Below are positions 27,474-38,171 of a stretch of 64,000 nt of DNA, one piece after another. The first letter of the stretch is position 1, and every line of letters begins with the position of its first letter. A program made the translations under genes and the position numbers. Location: the NCBI GenBank assembly GCA_947588355.1, contig CANPYI010000003.1, positions 1-64,000 on the forward strand, written 5' to 3'. The notes below the pieces were generated by a model. The model had not been told where the DNA came from and searched no databases. It was given only the letters and a program-made list of their open reading frames with translations. The DNA comes from an uncultured Clostridia bacterium (GTDB lineage Bacteria; Bacillota; Clostridia; Christensenellales; UBA1242).

Positions 27474-29891
27474 TTATTCCAAAATAGGTTTTCCTATTTC
27501 TATTGAAAAACTTCCTTTTGCAAAGTTTATATTTCTTACAGAACAAACTGCTTTGATATCCGACTCGCAATCTTTCAAAAAATCCAGGTTTTGTGCAGTG
27601 ATTGTCATTTGATCAATCTCAGTTTTCATGCTCAATTTGTTTTCGCCCTTAAATGCTCTGACTTTTGACACAATATCAACCACCATATCGCCGTTTTGTA
27701 TGATATTTTGTTCATTTTCAACATCAATCTTTGAAAGTGTTGTCAAATGGATTGAAATCTCTTTTTCAAACTTTCGGAAATAATTTTGATAAATTTCCTC
27801 AGTGATATATGGCATTGTGATTGCAAACAATTTCAAAACGCCCAAAAGCACATTATAGCATGCCCATTGTGCCGAAGTTTTGGCTTCCTCGCCGTATATT
27901 TCTGGTTTGTAAAGGCGATTTTTGGCAATTTCGATATAGTTGTCACAGAAGTTCCAGAAAAACTTTTCTATCTCGCTTTTTGCGTAGCCCATTTCAACAT
28001 TTTCATATTGAGCACAAGTTTTTTCAAATGCTTCGTTAAATTTGTGCATGATGAATCTGTCCATAGGCAAAATTTTTGCTGGTTTTGTTGGAATATAGTC
28101 CTCCATAAAAGAGAGTACAAATTTGGAAGCGTTCCAAAGTTTGTTTAAAAGTTTGTAACCGTCTTTCAAGCCGTCGTCAGTAAGCATAACATCTCGCCCA
28201 TACGCCCCGATTGCGCACCAATACCTTATCACATCGGCACTGTACTGCTCTATCATCTCATTTGGACCAAGTTTGCTGTTTGAAAGATGTTTTGAAAGTT
28301 TAACGCCCTTATCCGCCATAACCCAACCATTGACAATCAATTTTTTCCAAGGCAGGCAGTTTTGATGATAATATGCTTTAATTATCGTTCTCAAACTCCA
28401 TGTAGTGATGATATCTCGCCCGCAAAAACGCATATCCATAGGCATACGCTTTGCACATTCTTTTTCATTTTCTGCCCAATCACAGTTTATTTGAGGTGTC
28501 ACCGAGGAAGTTGCCCAAGTGTCCATAATATCATTTTCTGGAACAAACTCATTTGAGCCACATTCACACTTTGTTTTTGGCATAGTTGAAAGAGGGTTTA
28601 CCGGCAAATCTTTTTCATCTGCAAAAATAGGTTTACCGCATTTTTTGCAGTACCAAACAGGAAACGGCACACCAAAATACCTTTGACGCGAAATGGACCA
28701 ATCTTGATTGAGATTGTTCACCCAAGCCATGTAACGCGCTTTCATATTTTCTGGATGCCATTCAACTTGATTTCCAAGTTCTGTCCATTTTTTTCTTAAT
28801 TCCTCTGTTGAAGTGCGAATAAACCACTGTTTTTTAGACAAGAACTCAATAGGCTCTTCGCAACGTTCATGCACTTTCACAGCATGCACGATAGGATCTT
28901 GCTTATAGATGTATCCTGCAGATTTGAGATCTTCAATAATTTGTTTGCGAGCCTCAATAATCTTCAGTCCGGCATATTTTCCGGCTATTTCGGTCATTCT
29001 GCCGCTGTCGTCTATTGCTGCTTTAAGTGGAAGTTTATATTCTCTCCACCATTCAACGTCAGTCTGGTCACCAAAAGTACAGCACATAACAATGCCTGTA
29101 CCTTTGTCAATGCCAACCTTACTGTCCGCAAGCACCGTGACCTCATTTTGCTCAAAAAGAGGCACTTTGACCTTTTTTCCAACAAGATGAGCATATCTTT
29201 TGTCTTCAGGATTGACAAATATTGCCACACAAGCAGGCAAAAATTCTGGTCTTGTCGTTGCAATAGGAATTGTGCCGGAGCCATCTGCCAAGCGAAAATT
29301 AAGATAGTTGAAAACACTTGCAAGTTCTTTGTCCTCAAGTTCCAATTCAGCAACACTTGTGTGACATTTGCAACACCATGGAGATGGCTTTTCCTCGCGA
29401 TATGCAATCCCCTTTTTTGCAAGTTCGATAAACGACTTTTGGCTGGTTTTTTGGCTGTGATTGTCAATAGTGTTGTATCCAAGCAAAACATCACAACTCA
29501 TTCCAGACCTCATGATAAGGTCACGATAACTTTGATTGTATTTTGCCACCAACTCCAAAGCAATTTTTGTAAATTCCTCTCTTGGAATAGTGTGAGCCTT
29601 TATTTTCTTTTCTTTTTCCACCAAAAGTTCGGTTGGAAGTCCATTGTTGTCAAATCCAAGTGGATAAAACAAATTTTTGCCAAGCATACGGTTGTAACGT
29701 GCATACATATCCGCTTGTGCAAAGCCAAAAATATGCCCCATATGAAGATGACCACTTACAGTTGGTGGTGGAGTGTCAATAGAAAAAGTTGGCTTGTTTG
29801 ATTTTTCGTCAAACTTGTAAACTTGATTTTCCTGCCAAAATTTTTCCCACTTTGGCTCTTTTTCTGCGAAATTATATTTATTATCTAACAT
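27474..29891 (-). CDS. valS: Valyl-tRNA synthetase, short form
   Basis: HLHMGH motif, KLSKHLSNS KMSKS-type loop, 805 aa, no C-terminal coiled-coil arm. Confidence 0.85.
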   Translation of the reverse strand: MLDNKYNFAEKEPKWEKFWQENQVYKFDEKSNKPTFSIDTPPPTVSGHLHMGHIFGFAQADMYARYNRMLGKNLFYPLGFDNNGLPTELLVEKEKKIKAHTIPREEFTKIALELVAKYNQSYRDLIMRSGMSCDVLLGYNTIDNHSQKTSQKSFIELAKKGIAYREEKPSPWCCKCHTSVAELELEDKELASVFNYLNFRLADGSGTIPIATTRPEFLPACVAIFVNPEDKRYAHLVGKKVKVPLFEQNEVTVLADSKVGIDKGTGIVMCCTFGDQTDVEWWREYKLPLKAAIDDSGRMTEIAGKYAGLKIIEARKQIIEDLKSAGYIYKQDPIVHAVKVHERCEEPIEFLSKKQWFIRTSTEELRKKWTELGNQVEWHPENMKARYMAWVNNLNQDWSISRQRYFGVPFPVWYCKKCGKPIFADEKDLPVNPLSTMPKTKCECGSNEFVPENDIMDTWATSSVTPQINCDWAENEKECAKRMPMDMRFCGRDIITTWSLRTIIKAYYHQNCLPWKKLIVNGWVMADKGVKLSKHLSNSKLGPNEMIEQYSADVIRYWCAIGAYGRDVMLTDDGLKDGYKLLNKLWNASKFVLSFMEDYIPTKPAKILPMDRFIMHKFNEAFEKTCAQYENVEMGYAKSEIEKFFWNFCDNYIEIAKNRLYKPEIYGEEAKTSAQWACYNVLLGVLKLFAITMPYITEEIYQNYFRKFEKEISIHLTTLSKIDVENEQNIIQNGDMVVDIVSKVRAFKGENKLSMKTEIDQMTITAQNLDFLKDCESDIKAVCSVRNINFAKGSFSIEIGKPILE

Positions 29892-30019
29892 TTCATTTGT
29901 CCTTTTTGTGTTTATTTTTTATAATACCACACATTTACAAGAAAAACAAAACAATTTTTGTAAAACAACAAAACACAATTTTGTATTTTTGCATATCTTT
30001 GATTTTGTAAGGAGGAAAA

Positions 30020-31042
30020 ATGAAAATTTGTAAAAAACTTGGAATTTGTTGCTTGGCACTGTTGATGATTGTGTCAACCGCTGTTTTGGCAACCGCTTGT
30101 GGTGGAAAAGACTGGAACAAAATCGAACTTAACGAAGTCACACACAGCATCTTTTATGCACCACTCTATGTCGCCATGAACGAGGGTTACTTTAAAGACG
30201 AAGGCTTGACAATCTCGTTGACAAATGGCGGCGGCTCAAATGTGTCCATGAACGCTCTTTTAAACGGCTCGGCGGACATAATTTTGGCAGGACCAGAAAC
30301 GTCTGTCTATACACAACATGTTGCCGATGCACCAAAAGTTTTTGGACAACTGACAACCTGCGATGGCTCGTTTATCATTTCAAAGACTCACATCGATGAT
30401 TTTGACCTTAAAGATTTGAAAGGAAAGTCCATAATAGGTGGCAGACCGGGCGGAATGCCGGCTATGACATTAAACTACATTCTTCATGAAAACAACATCG
30501 AGATTGGAGATGGAGAAGACAAGGTGAAGGTGCGTTCTGATGTCGATTTCAACAACACCGCATCTGTTTGGGCAAGTGACAGCACTATTGATTTTTGCGC
30601 CTTGTTTGAGCCAACAGCAACAAACATGACAAAAGAGAATGCCAATTATCAAATCGTTGCCAGCCTTGGCAAACTTTTGGAAAAACGTATGCCATACACC
30701 TGCTTTGCAGCACGAGAAAGTTACTTAAAAGATCATGCAGATGTTGCAGAAAAATTCATTAAGGCAGTTTTGCGTGGGGAAAAATTTATTGAAAATCACA
30801 CCGATGCCGAAGTTGCAAAGGCACTTAAGGATTCATTCTCTGTCAACACTTTGGAAGAACTCGAAGCATCTGTAAGACAATATCGCAGTATTGAAGCGTG
30901 GTCAAAAGACATGATTTTGACAAAAGAGTCTTTTGAAAATCTTATGGATATTTTGGAATTCAACAAAACAATCGCTTCACGCTCTGATTGGGCAAATATT
31001 GTTGACAACACAATTGCAGAAAAATTGAAATCTGCAGTATAA
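30020..31042 (+). CDS. ABC-type substrate-binding lipoprotein (NMT1/THI5/SsuA-like)
   Basis: Lipobox region VLATACGG; APLYVAMNEGYFKDEGL, LLNGSADIILAGPE, KGKSIIGGRPGGMP. Confidence 0.87.
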   Translation: MKICKKLGICCLALLMIVSTAVLATACGGKDWNKIELNEVTHSIFYAPLYVAMNEGYFKDEGLTISLTNGGGSNVSMNALLNGSADIILAGPETSVYTQHVADAPKVFGQLTTCDGSFIISKTHIDDFDLKDLKGKSIIGGRPGGMPAMTLNYILHENNIEIGDGEDKVKVRSDVDFNNTASVWASDSTIDFCALFEPTATNMTKENANYQIVASLGKLLEKRMPYTCFAARESYLKDHADVAEKFIKAVLRGEKFIENHTDAEVAKALKDSFSVNTLEELEASVRQYRSIEAWSKDMILTKESFENLMDILEFNKTIASRSDWANIVDNTIAEKLKSAV

Positions 31043-31045
31043 AAC

Positions 31046-31074
31046 AAAAAACCGCTGAAAATAGGCGGTTTTTT
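31046..31074. terminator. Terminator between convergent genes
   Basis: AAAAACCGC...GCGGTTTTT stem. Confidence 0.75.
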
Positions 31075-31095
31075 TTAACAAAATTTTGTTTAATT

Positions 31096-32142
31096 TCAGT
31101 CTTCCATGTTGTCAGAGTCGTCCCCAGAAGAGAAATCAGTGTTTCCAACGGCTTGTTCACGAATTTTCTTTTCAAGTTCGTCCATAATCTGAGGATTTTT
31201 TTCAAGATACAATTTTGTATTTTCCTTGCCCTGTCCAACTTTTTCGTCGTTGTACGAAAACCATGCGCCGCTTTTTTTGATCAAGCCAAGATTGAGAGCC
31301 ATATCAAGCACACAGCCAGAACGAGAAATTCCCTTTCCGTACATAATATCAAATTCAGCCACTTTAAATGGAGGAGCCATTTTGTTTTTGACAACCTTAA
31401 CTTTTGTACGGTTTCCAATCACGTTTTGACCTTCTTTTATGGTGTCAGTTTTGCGAACATCAAGACGCACACTGGCATAAAACTTGAGCGCCTTTCCGCC
31501 AGTCGTAGTTTCTGGATTACCAAACATAACTCCAATTTTTTCTCGAAGTTGATTGATAAAAATCACTGCTGTGTTGCTTTTTGAAGAAACAGAAGTCATT
31601 TTTCTGAGTGCTTGGCTCATCATTCGTGCTTGAAGTCCAACATGATTGTCGCCCATTTCGCCGTCAATCTCTGCCTTTGGAGTGAGCGCAGCAACACTGT
31701 CCACAACGATAACATCAAAAGCGCCTGAGCGAATCAAAGTGTCGCAAATATTGAGTGCTTGCTCGCCGTTGTCTGGCTGAGAAACATACAAAGCTTTGGT
31801 GTCAACACCCAATTTTTCTGCATAAGCAGGGTCAAGTGCATGTTCCGCATCAATAAAGGCAGCACGACCACCATTTTTTTGTGCCTCGGCAACAATATGC
31901 AATGAAACAGTTGTTTTTCCCGAACTTTCCGGGCCATAAATCTCTACAATTCTTCCGCGAGGAACACCACCTATGCCAAGTGCAAGGTCAAGTGTCAAAC
32001 AGCCGGTTGAGATAACCTCCACTTTTTGATAAGGTTGGTCGCCAAGTTTCATAATAGCACCCTTACCATAATCCTTTTCAATTTTCAAAAGTGCTTGTTC
32101 CAATGCTTCAACACGAGCATCTTTTTTCTCTTTCTCCGCCAT
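31096..32142 (-). CDS. recA: Recombinase RecA
   Basis: [19 protein letters not shown] Walker [43 protein letters not shown]-like region. Confidence 0.97.
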   Translation of the reverse strand: MAEKEKKDARVEALEQALLKIEKDYGKGAIMKLGDQPYQKVEVISTGCLTLDLALGIGGVPRGRIVEIYGPESSGKTTVSLHIVAEAQKNGGRAAFIDAEHALDPAYAEKLGVDTKALYVSQPDNGEQALNICDTLIRSGAFDVIVVDSVAALTPKAEIDGEMGDNHVGLQARMMSQALRKMTSVSSKSNTAVIFINQLREKIGVMFGNPETTTGGKALKFYASVRLDVRKTDTIKEGQNVIGNRTKVKVVKNKMAPPFKVAEFDIMYGKGISRSGCVLDMALNLGLIKKSGAWFSYNDEKVGQGKENTKLYLEKNPQIMDELEKKIREQAVGNTDFSSGDDSDNMED

Positions 32143-32217
32143 TTTTTTCTCCTAATCAATCAAATATAGTTATATTATATCAAAAACACCGAACATTTCA
32201 AAGTGATTTAATGACAA

Positions 32218-33180
32218 TTATTTGCAGACACACAAAAGCCTAAACAAAGCAAAATCCACAACATTGTTCAAAACTTGATAAAAATCTCCTGAAAAAGTGG
32301 TTGAAAACACATGTATTTGCTGCTTGTTTCCAACCGCAACAAAAAACTTTTCGTTGTCCCCCAAAACTGCCATTGTCAGGTCGGTTTTTGCAGAATTCAT
32401 CAAATTTTTTGCAACCTCAAAGGCGGTTTCTTTGCTCGCCAAACCGTGTTCACTCAAAAATTCTTGACTTATTGACAATTTTTGAAAATCTTCATTTGAA
32501 AGCAAAACATGACATTCCTTGACAACCGGAGACAAACTGTTTAATGCCCCGCACACAAGTCCAGAAGTTACTTGCTCTGCAATTGCCACACTAAGCCCGT
32601 TTTTTTTCAAAAATTGACTGCAAGTGGAAGCAACACTTTCATTTTCTGACGAATAAAGGTTTTCTGCAAAGGCATTTTTCAAAAGTTCCGGATTTACAGA
32701 AGAAGAGCAGTAAATTGTATGTAAAATAGGACTTTTTGTTATGATTTTATAATCACATCTTATTGAATTGAAAATGTTTTCAATATATCCCAAAGTTTTT
32801 CCAAACACACTGAAAACAAGTGGAGATTGATTTTCCAAAAATTCCTTCAAGAACATCTGATAATCAACTTCAAAAGGCAAAAACAGTATTCGTTTTTCAA
32901 CATTTCCGTCATTTTTGTGTTCCATCAAAACTGCTTGCTCATGAAGTAGCGTAAAACTGTCGCCCTCTTTTTTTATGTTTTCCAGCAAGCCGTCAAGATA
33001 TTGATTTTCACAAATGACAATTGCCTTGTCAAAATCTTGCCCGCACTCGCCCTCACAATCGGTTTGCGTGTGGCAAATTATGTAAGAAAAATCAAAATGC
33101 CCCAAATTTAAAAGTGCATCTTCAATTTTTCTTGTGCAAAAATTTTGATTTCCAGTGAAAACAATCACTCTATTTTTCAT
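32218..33180 (-). CDS. Degenerate CinA-like protein
   Basis: Located between pgsA and recA; C-terminal half aligns by eye to CinA amidase (LSVAIAEQVTSGLVCGALN ... LSEHGLASKETAFEVAKNL) with altered active-site motif. Confidence 0.6.
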   Translation of the reverse strand: MKNRVIVFTGNQNFCTRKIEDALLNLGHFDFSYIICHTQTDCEGECGQDFDKAIVICENQYLDGLLENIKKEGDSFTLLHEQAVLMEHKNDGNVEKRILFLPFEVDYQMFLKEFLENQSPLVFSVFGKTLGYIENIFNSIRCDYKIITKSPILHTIYCSSSVNPELLKNAFAENLYSSENESVASTCSQFLKKNGLSVAIAEQVTSGLVCGALNSLSPVVKECHVLLSNEDFQKLSISQEFLSEHGLASKETAFEVAKNLMNSAKTDLTMAVLGDNEKFFVAVGNKQQIHVFSTTFSGDFYQVLNNVVDFALFRLLCVCK

Positions 33181-33814
33181 TGGTCTTATCCTTTTTCTCC
33201 ATCAAAACTTGCTTGTTGCTTACAATATAATTTATCCCCGAATATATTGTCAAAATCACCGTCAAAGCAAGCATAACATATCCAATTATGCAAAGCACAC
33301 CATTTGCCGTGCCTGCGATAACAGAATAAAACTCTTCAACCAGAAATGCATAAACAAAGTAGTATATCAGCGTTGCCAATTGCACACAAGTTTTCACTTT
33401 TCCGATCATATCCGCTGCAATAATGACATTTTTTGTGACAGCAACCATTCGGAATGCGGAAATAATAAACTCACGTGCCAACACAATTATCGCGGCAATA
33501 ACGCCAACATACGTAGGATAAATGGCAGGCTCCAACAACTGACCACCATTTGGCACGATAGGCACACTTATCAAAAGCAGCAGCCCGCACATAACAAGCA
33601 CCTTGTCGGCAATAGGATCCAAAAATTTTCCTAAGTCTGTCACAAGGTTGCGCTTTCGGGCAATATGACCATCAAGGTAGTCAGTGAAACTTGCTACGCA
33701 AAAGATAAGCACAGCAATCAACTTTCCGTAAGGAATAAAAGATGCAAGATAGAAAAAAATGAAAAGTGGAATCAACAATATTCTGCAAAGTGTAATTCTG
33801 TTTGGCAAATTCAT
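33170..33814 (-). CDS. pgsA: CDP-diacylglycerol-glycerol-3-phosphate 3-phosphatidyltransferase
   Basis: MNLPNRITLCRILLIPLFIFFY; DYLDGHIARKRNLVTDLGKFLDPIADK CDP-OH motif. Confidence 0.94.
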   Translation of the reverse strand: MNLPNRITLCRILLIPLFIFFYLASFIPYGKLIAVLIFCVASFTDYLDGHIARKRNLVTDLGKFLDPIADKVLVMCGLLLLISVPIVPNGGQLLEPAIYPTYVGVIAAIIVLAREFIISAFRMVAVTKNVIIAADMIGKVKTCVQLATLIYYFVYAFLVEEFYSVIAGTANGVLCIIGYVMLALTVILTIYSGINYIVSNKQVLMEKKDKTNEK

Positions 33815-35130
33815 ACAACTTCTCCTTTAAAATTTTCGCCGTCAAAATCTGAAAATTTGACCATAATCATGTCTCCGACTTTGATATGACCATTATCCAC
33901 AATTTCCACTCCAAAGTCAACTGTTGGAGAAAGAAATTCGGTGTGTCCGACAAAAACTCCTTTGTTTTCGTCAAAATAGTCAACAAGTGTCAAAAAACTT
34001 TTCCCCAATCTTTCACGAGCATGGTTTGAAGCGATTTGATTCTGAATTTTTTGGACCTTTTTAAGTCTTATTTTTTTGATAAACTCACGCACTTGTCCAT
34101 TCATGAAATAACTTGGCGTGTTTTCTTCACGATAGTATGGGAAAAATCCCGCATAATCAAACTTGCTTTCTTCCAAAAATGTGCAAAGTTTTGCAAAGTC
34201 CGCTCTTGTTTCAGTTGGATAGCCAACAATAAATGTCGTTCTCAAGGCAATTTGCGGATATTTTTCTTTCAGTTTTTTGACAAGTTGGCGTGTTTTTTCT
34301 TCGTCAAGATGTCTGCGCATGCTTTTTAGTATTCTTTCGTCGATATGTTGCAAAGGAATGTCCAAATATTTGCACATTTTGTCCTCTTTTGCAATAAACT
34401 CCAAAAGTTTGTCTGTCGTTTTTTCTGGATAGGCATAATGCAGTCTTATCCACTGTATTCCGTCAATTTTGCAAAGTTTTTTGCACAATTCCAAAAGTTT
34501 GTTTTGCCCGTACAAATCTTCCCCATAGCGTGTCACATCTTGTGCAACAAGAATCAATTCCTTGACACCGTTTTTTGCCAAATATTTTGCCTCGTCAATC
34601 AAAGTGTCCATATCAAAACTGATATATCTTCCTTTGATTCGTGGAATGGTGCAATACGAACAAGCATTGCTGCACCCCTCTGCAATTTTCAGATAGGCAA
34701 AACTTCCCCTGTTAGTAAAAATTCTGCCAAATCTTTCCTGATGCTTGCTTTCCGGCACATTGTAAAGTTTTTCAATAATTTGGCAAATATTCTCGTTGTC
34801 TTTTGCTGTCAAAAAACAGTCAACCTCAGGAATTTCTTTGCAAAGTTCAGTTTTATGCCTTTGTGGCAAGCAACCTGACACCAAAACTTTTTCGATTTTT
34901 CCTTTGCTTTTCAAAAGGCACATTTCAAAAATATTTGAAAGTGCCTCTTTTTTTGCCGGAGTGATAAAAGCACAGGTATTGACAATCACAATGTTGGCAT
35001 CACTGACATTATCCACAATTTCAAGGCCATAATCGGAAAGGCGAAATAGCATTTTTTCCAAATCAACTCTGTTTTTGTCGCAGCCCAAACTTATGGCACT
35101 AACTTTTTTGTTTTTTAATCTTTCGTCCAT
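33811..35130 (-). CDS. rimO: Ribosomal protein S12 methylthiotransferase RimO
   Basis: VSAISLGCDKNRVDLE, GCSNACSYCTIPRIKGRY radical SAM CxxxCxxC, C-terminal TRAM. Confidence 0.93.
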   Translation of the reverse strand: MDERLKNKKVSAISLGCDKNRVDLEKMLFRLSDYGLEIVDNVSDANIVIVNTCAFITPAKKEALSNIFEMCLLKSKGKIEKVLVSGCLPQRHKTELCKEIPEVDCFLTAKDNENICQIIEKLYNVPESKHQERFGRIFTNRGSFAYLKIAEGCSNACSYCTIPRIKGRYISFDMDTLIDEAKYLAKNGVKELILVAQDVTRYGEDLYGQNKLLELCKKLCKIDGIQWIRLHYAYPEKTTDKLLEFIAKEDKMCKYLDIPLQHIDERILKSMRRHLDEEKTRQLVKKLKEKYPQIALRTTFIVGYPTETRADFAKLCTFLEESKFDYAGFFPYYREENTPSYFMNGQVREFIKKIRLKKVQKIQNQIASNHARERLGKSFLTLVDYFDENKGVFVGHTEFLSPTVDFGVEIVDNGHIKVGDMIMVKFSDFDGENFKGEVV

Positions 35131-35144
35131 AAAAATCCTTTATT

Positions 35145-38100
35145 TCAGTCAACATCTCCAAAAAGTTCTTTAAATTCTTCCTCAGTTGTGTAAACTGTCC
35201 TTCCTTTTGGCCCATCGGCACTGGAAATGTAGCCAGCCGCTTCCATTTGGTCGATTATTCGTGCTGCACGAGGATAGCCGATTGCAAACTTACGTCTTAT
35301 CATCGTGGCAGAGGCTTGTCCACACTCAATAGACACCTTCAATGCTTGTGGCAAAAGTTCGTCCATTTCGGTATTGTAGCCCGGGCCATTATTATTTCCG
35401 CGATTTGGATTATTGATTTGTTGCTCAATTTCTGGGTCAAAAATAGGTTTGTTGTTGTCGCGACAGAAGTCCACAATTTTGTTAATCTCATTGGTTGTCA
35501 CAAAACAGCCTTGCACACGGATAGGATCTTTTGCACCATTAGGAAAATAGAACATGTCACCTTTTCCAAGCAATTTTTCTGCGCCAACTCTGTCCAAGAT
35601 TGTCATACTGTCAACAGCGCTTGTCACGGCAAACGAAATACGTGAAGGGAAGTTGGATTTAATAAGACCTGTGATGACGTCAACAGATGGTCTTTGAGTT
35701 GCCAAAATCAAGTGAATACCTGCCGCACGTGCCTTTTGTGCAAGGCGGCAAACTTTTTCTTCTACCTCTTTTTTGCCGGTCATCATAAGGTCGGCAAGTT
35801 CGTCAACAATAATCACCAAATATGGCATTTTTTGTATTTTTCCGGAAAGCACATCAGGTGTTTGATTAAATTCGCTGATTTCACGCACTCTTGCTTTGCC
35901 AAGCACATCAAATCGGCGTTCCATTTCATTGACAGCCCAAGCAAGAGTGTTTATCGCCTTTTGTGTGTCACAAACAATTTGAGGCATAATAAGATGTGGC
36001 AATGCTTCATATGAGGCAAATTCCACGCGTTTAGGATCAATCAAAATAATCTTAACATCCTCTGGTGAAGCCTTGTATATGATAGACAAAATTATCGAAT
36101 TGAGGCAGACAGATTTTCCGGAACCCGTGCTGCCTGCAACAAGAAGGTGTGTAAGTTTTCTCATATCAGCGCAAATTGTATTTCCCGTTATGTCCTTGCC
36201 AAGTGCAAACGTCAATGGCGAAGATGCTTGCTGAAATTCCTTGCTCATCAAAACGTCTTTAAGCGAAATCGTTGCAATAGAAGCATTTGGCACTTCCACG
36301 CCAACAACACTTTTTCCAGGAATTGGTGCTTCGATGCGGATTGTCCCCTCCGCTGCCAAAGAAAGTGCAATATCATCTGCACGATTTTTGATTTTTTGCA
36401 CAGAAATGCCTTGTGGCATTTCAAGTTCGTAACGTGTCACTGCCGGTCCAACAACAACTCCCTGAACTTTTGCCGGCACGCCAAACATTTCAAGAGTGTT
36501 TTCCAACATAACTCTTTTTTCAGCAACTTCCTCGTTTAATGTTGAAAGATCAACACTTTTTGTTGTAATAAAGTCAAGCGGCGGAATTTCATAATCATAA
36601 GGCTCATGCACCTGTGGTTCTTCTTCAGGGATTGGCTCAACTTCACGTGCCAAGCCGCCATTTCTCATATTCAATCTTTCGCTGTCGCGATGGAAAGACA
36701 TTCGGGCATCTCTGTCATCTTGCGTTAAGTTTCTGTCTTCTCTTTCTCGAAGACTGCGCGAGAAGGCATCTCTGCCCCGTTCATTTCGGTCAAACACGTC
36801 GTTTCTGTCACGATTTAGGTTCACTCTGTCACCTGAACGGTCAAAAGTTTCCCTTTCAGTACTTCCCAAAAGACCCTCAATCACACTTTCATCATCGTTT
36901 TGCTGAACTTCACGCGAAAAACTGCCAGAATTGTCACGCTCTGGCAGATTGTCAAGAGGGGAAATTTCTGGCTCAGTTGTCTGCGAAGACAAGCTCTCGT
37001 AGTATTCTGGATTTTCGCTTTTTTCTTCCTCTATTGCCGATCTTAAAATATCGTCGGCACGTGCAACCAATTCTTGCGACTGAGTCTGAAGTTCTGCAGA
37101 TTGTGTTTGAGGCAAAGTTCTGCGTATAAAAGGCGTGCTGTCCATCTTAAATTCATCTTCATGAAAAACTTGCGATGGCTCAGAACTGTCGTTTTTAAGG
37201 GCGGTTATGTTGTTTTCAACTTCTTCCTTGCTTGGCGCTTCAACTTTTGCTCGCTCATTTTTAAAATATTCGTCCAAATCCACCTGCGGTGGAGTGAGAA
37301 TAATCTCTTTTATGGTTTTTTGGCGAACAGGGTCGTTTTTCCAATTTTCAGTTTCGGTCTTTTGCGTCTCAGCAAACTTTTTTTCGCCTTCTTTATCATA
37401 TTCAAAAGCACTATTGTGCTTTTTGTCCAAGCCCAAAATTTGTCTGGCGGTAAGAGGTTTTTTCTGTTCGACAACCTTCTTTTCTGCCTTTTGTGTTGCC
37501 TCTTTTTCTTGCTCTTCTTTCAAATTTCCTGCCAAAACAACATTTGTTGGCTGTGGCCTTTCAAAAGCAACATTCTTTTGTGGAATATTTTCTGTTTGAG
37601 CGGATTTTGCTTCTGCGGAATTTCCTTTGATTTGAACTTTTGTTGGCGCAGAAACAGTTTTTTCTTTTTTAAGAAAATTCAAACTGTCCAAAAGAAGAGA
37701 AACACAAATCACAAATCCAAGAATGGAAAGTATATATGCCCCCCAAACTGTTGTTGAATAAAGAAGTATCGTGGTGAAAAGTCCAACAATAATTCCACCT
37801 GCAGTCCATTTTTGCAGATAGTTTTTTGCAAGATACTCGCCGAAAGTGAGGTCTCCCTTGCTGCCAACAATGGCAAGTTGAAGAACGCACAACAGGAAAA
37901 ACACCGACAAGCAAAGGCAAATTGTGTACTTTAATGACATGACATATCTACGGTTGTTGACAAGAGCCAAGCCAACAATAAACAAAATCACGCAAAGAGG
38001 AAATCCAAAAACTCCAAACACTCCCAAAAAGAAGGTTTGCAAAGGAGCGATGATTCCGGTCAGCAGCAAAAACACAACAGAGGCCACACCAAGCATCGAA

Positions 38101-38171
38101 AAGCCGACAATTTTTTTGACATTTCTTTTTGTTTCATTCTTTTTCTTGGAACTGAGTTTATAAACTGCCAT
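35145..38171 (-). CDS. ftsK: DNA translocase FtsK/SpoIIIE
   Basis: N-terminal TMs, charged linker, motor with LLVAGSTGSGKSVCLN, IDPKRVEF, C-terminal gamma winged helix. Confidence 0.95.
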   Translation of the reverse strand: MAVYKLSSKKKNETKRNVKKIVGFSMLGVASVVFLLLTGIIAPLQTFFLGVFGVFGFPLCVILFIVGLALVNNRRYVMSLKYTICLCLSVFFLLCVLQLAIVGSKGDLTFGEYLAKNYLQKWTAGGIIVGLFTTILLYSTTVWGAYILSILGFVICVSLLLDSLNFLKKEKTVSAPTKVQIKGNSAEAKSAQTENIPQKNVAFERPQPTNVVLAGNLKEEQEKEATQKAEKKVVEQKKPLTARQILGLDKKHNSAFEYDKEGEKKFAETQKTETENWKNDPVRQKTIKEIILTPPQVDLDEYFKNERAKVEAPSKEEVENNITALKNDSSEPSQVFHEDEFKMDSTPFIRRTLPQTQSAELQTQSQELVARADDILRSAIEEEKSENPEYYESLSSQTTEPEISPLDNLPERDNSGSFSREVQQNDDESVIEGLLGSTERETFDRSGDRVNLNRDRNDVFDRNERGRDAFSRSLREREDRNLTQDDRDARMSFHRDSERLNMRNGGLAREVEPIPEEEPQVHEPYDYEIPPLDFITTKSVDLSTLNEEVAEKRVMLENTLEMFGVPAKVQGVVVGPAVTRYELEMPQGISVQKIKNRADDIALSLAAEGTIRIEAPIPGKSVVGVEVPNASIATISLKDVLMSKEFQQASSPLTFALGKDITGNTICADMRKLTHLLVAGSTGSGKSVCLNSIILSIIYKASPEDVKIILIDPKRVEFASYEALPHLIMPQIVCDTQKAINTLAWAVNEMERRFDVLGKARVREISEFNQTPDVLSGKIQKMPYLVIIVDELADLMMTGKKEVEEKVCRLAQKARAAGIHLILATQRPSVDVITGLIKSNFPSRISFAVTSAVDSMTILDRVGAEKLLGKGDMFYFPNGAKDPIRVQGCFVTTNEINKIVDFCRDNNKPIFDPEIEQQINNPNRGNNNGPGYNTEMDELLPQALKVSIECGQASATMIRRKFAIGYPRAARIIDQMEAAGYISSADGPKGRTVYTTEEEFKELFGDVD

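Noticed and set aside
28869-29801. 310-aa plus-strand ORF
   Set aside because: Antisense to valS; Cys/His/Phe-rich shadow translation.
29892-30019. T-box or riboswitch between valS and the binding-protein gene
   Set aside because: Too short and AT-rich; no recognisable T-box or THI-box core.
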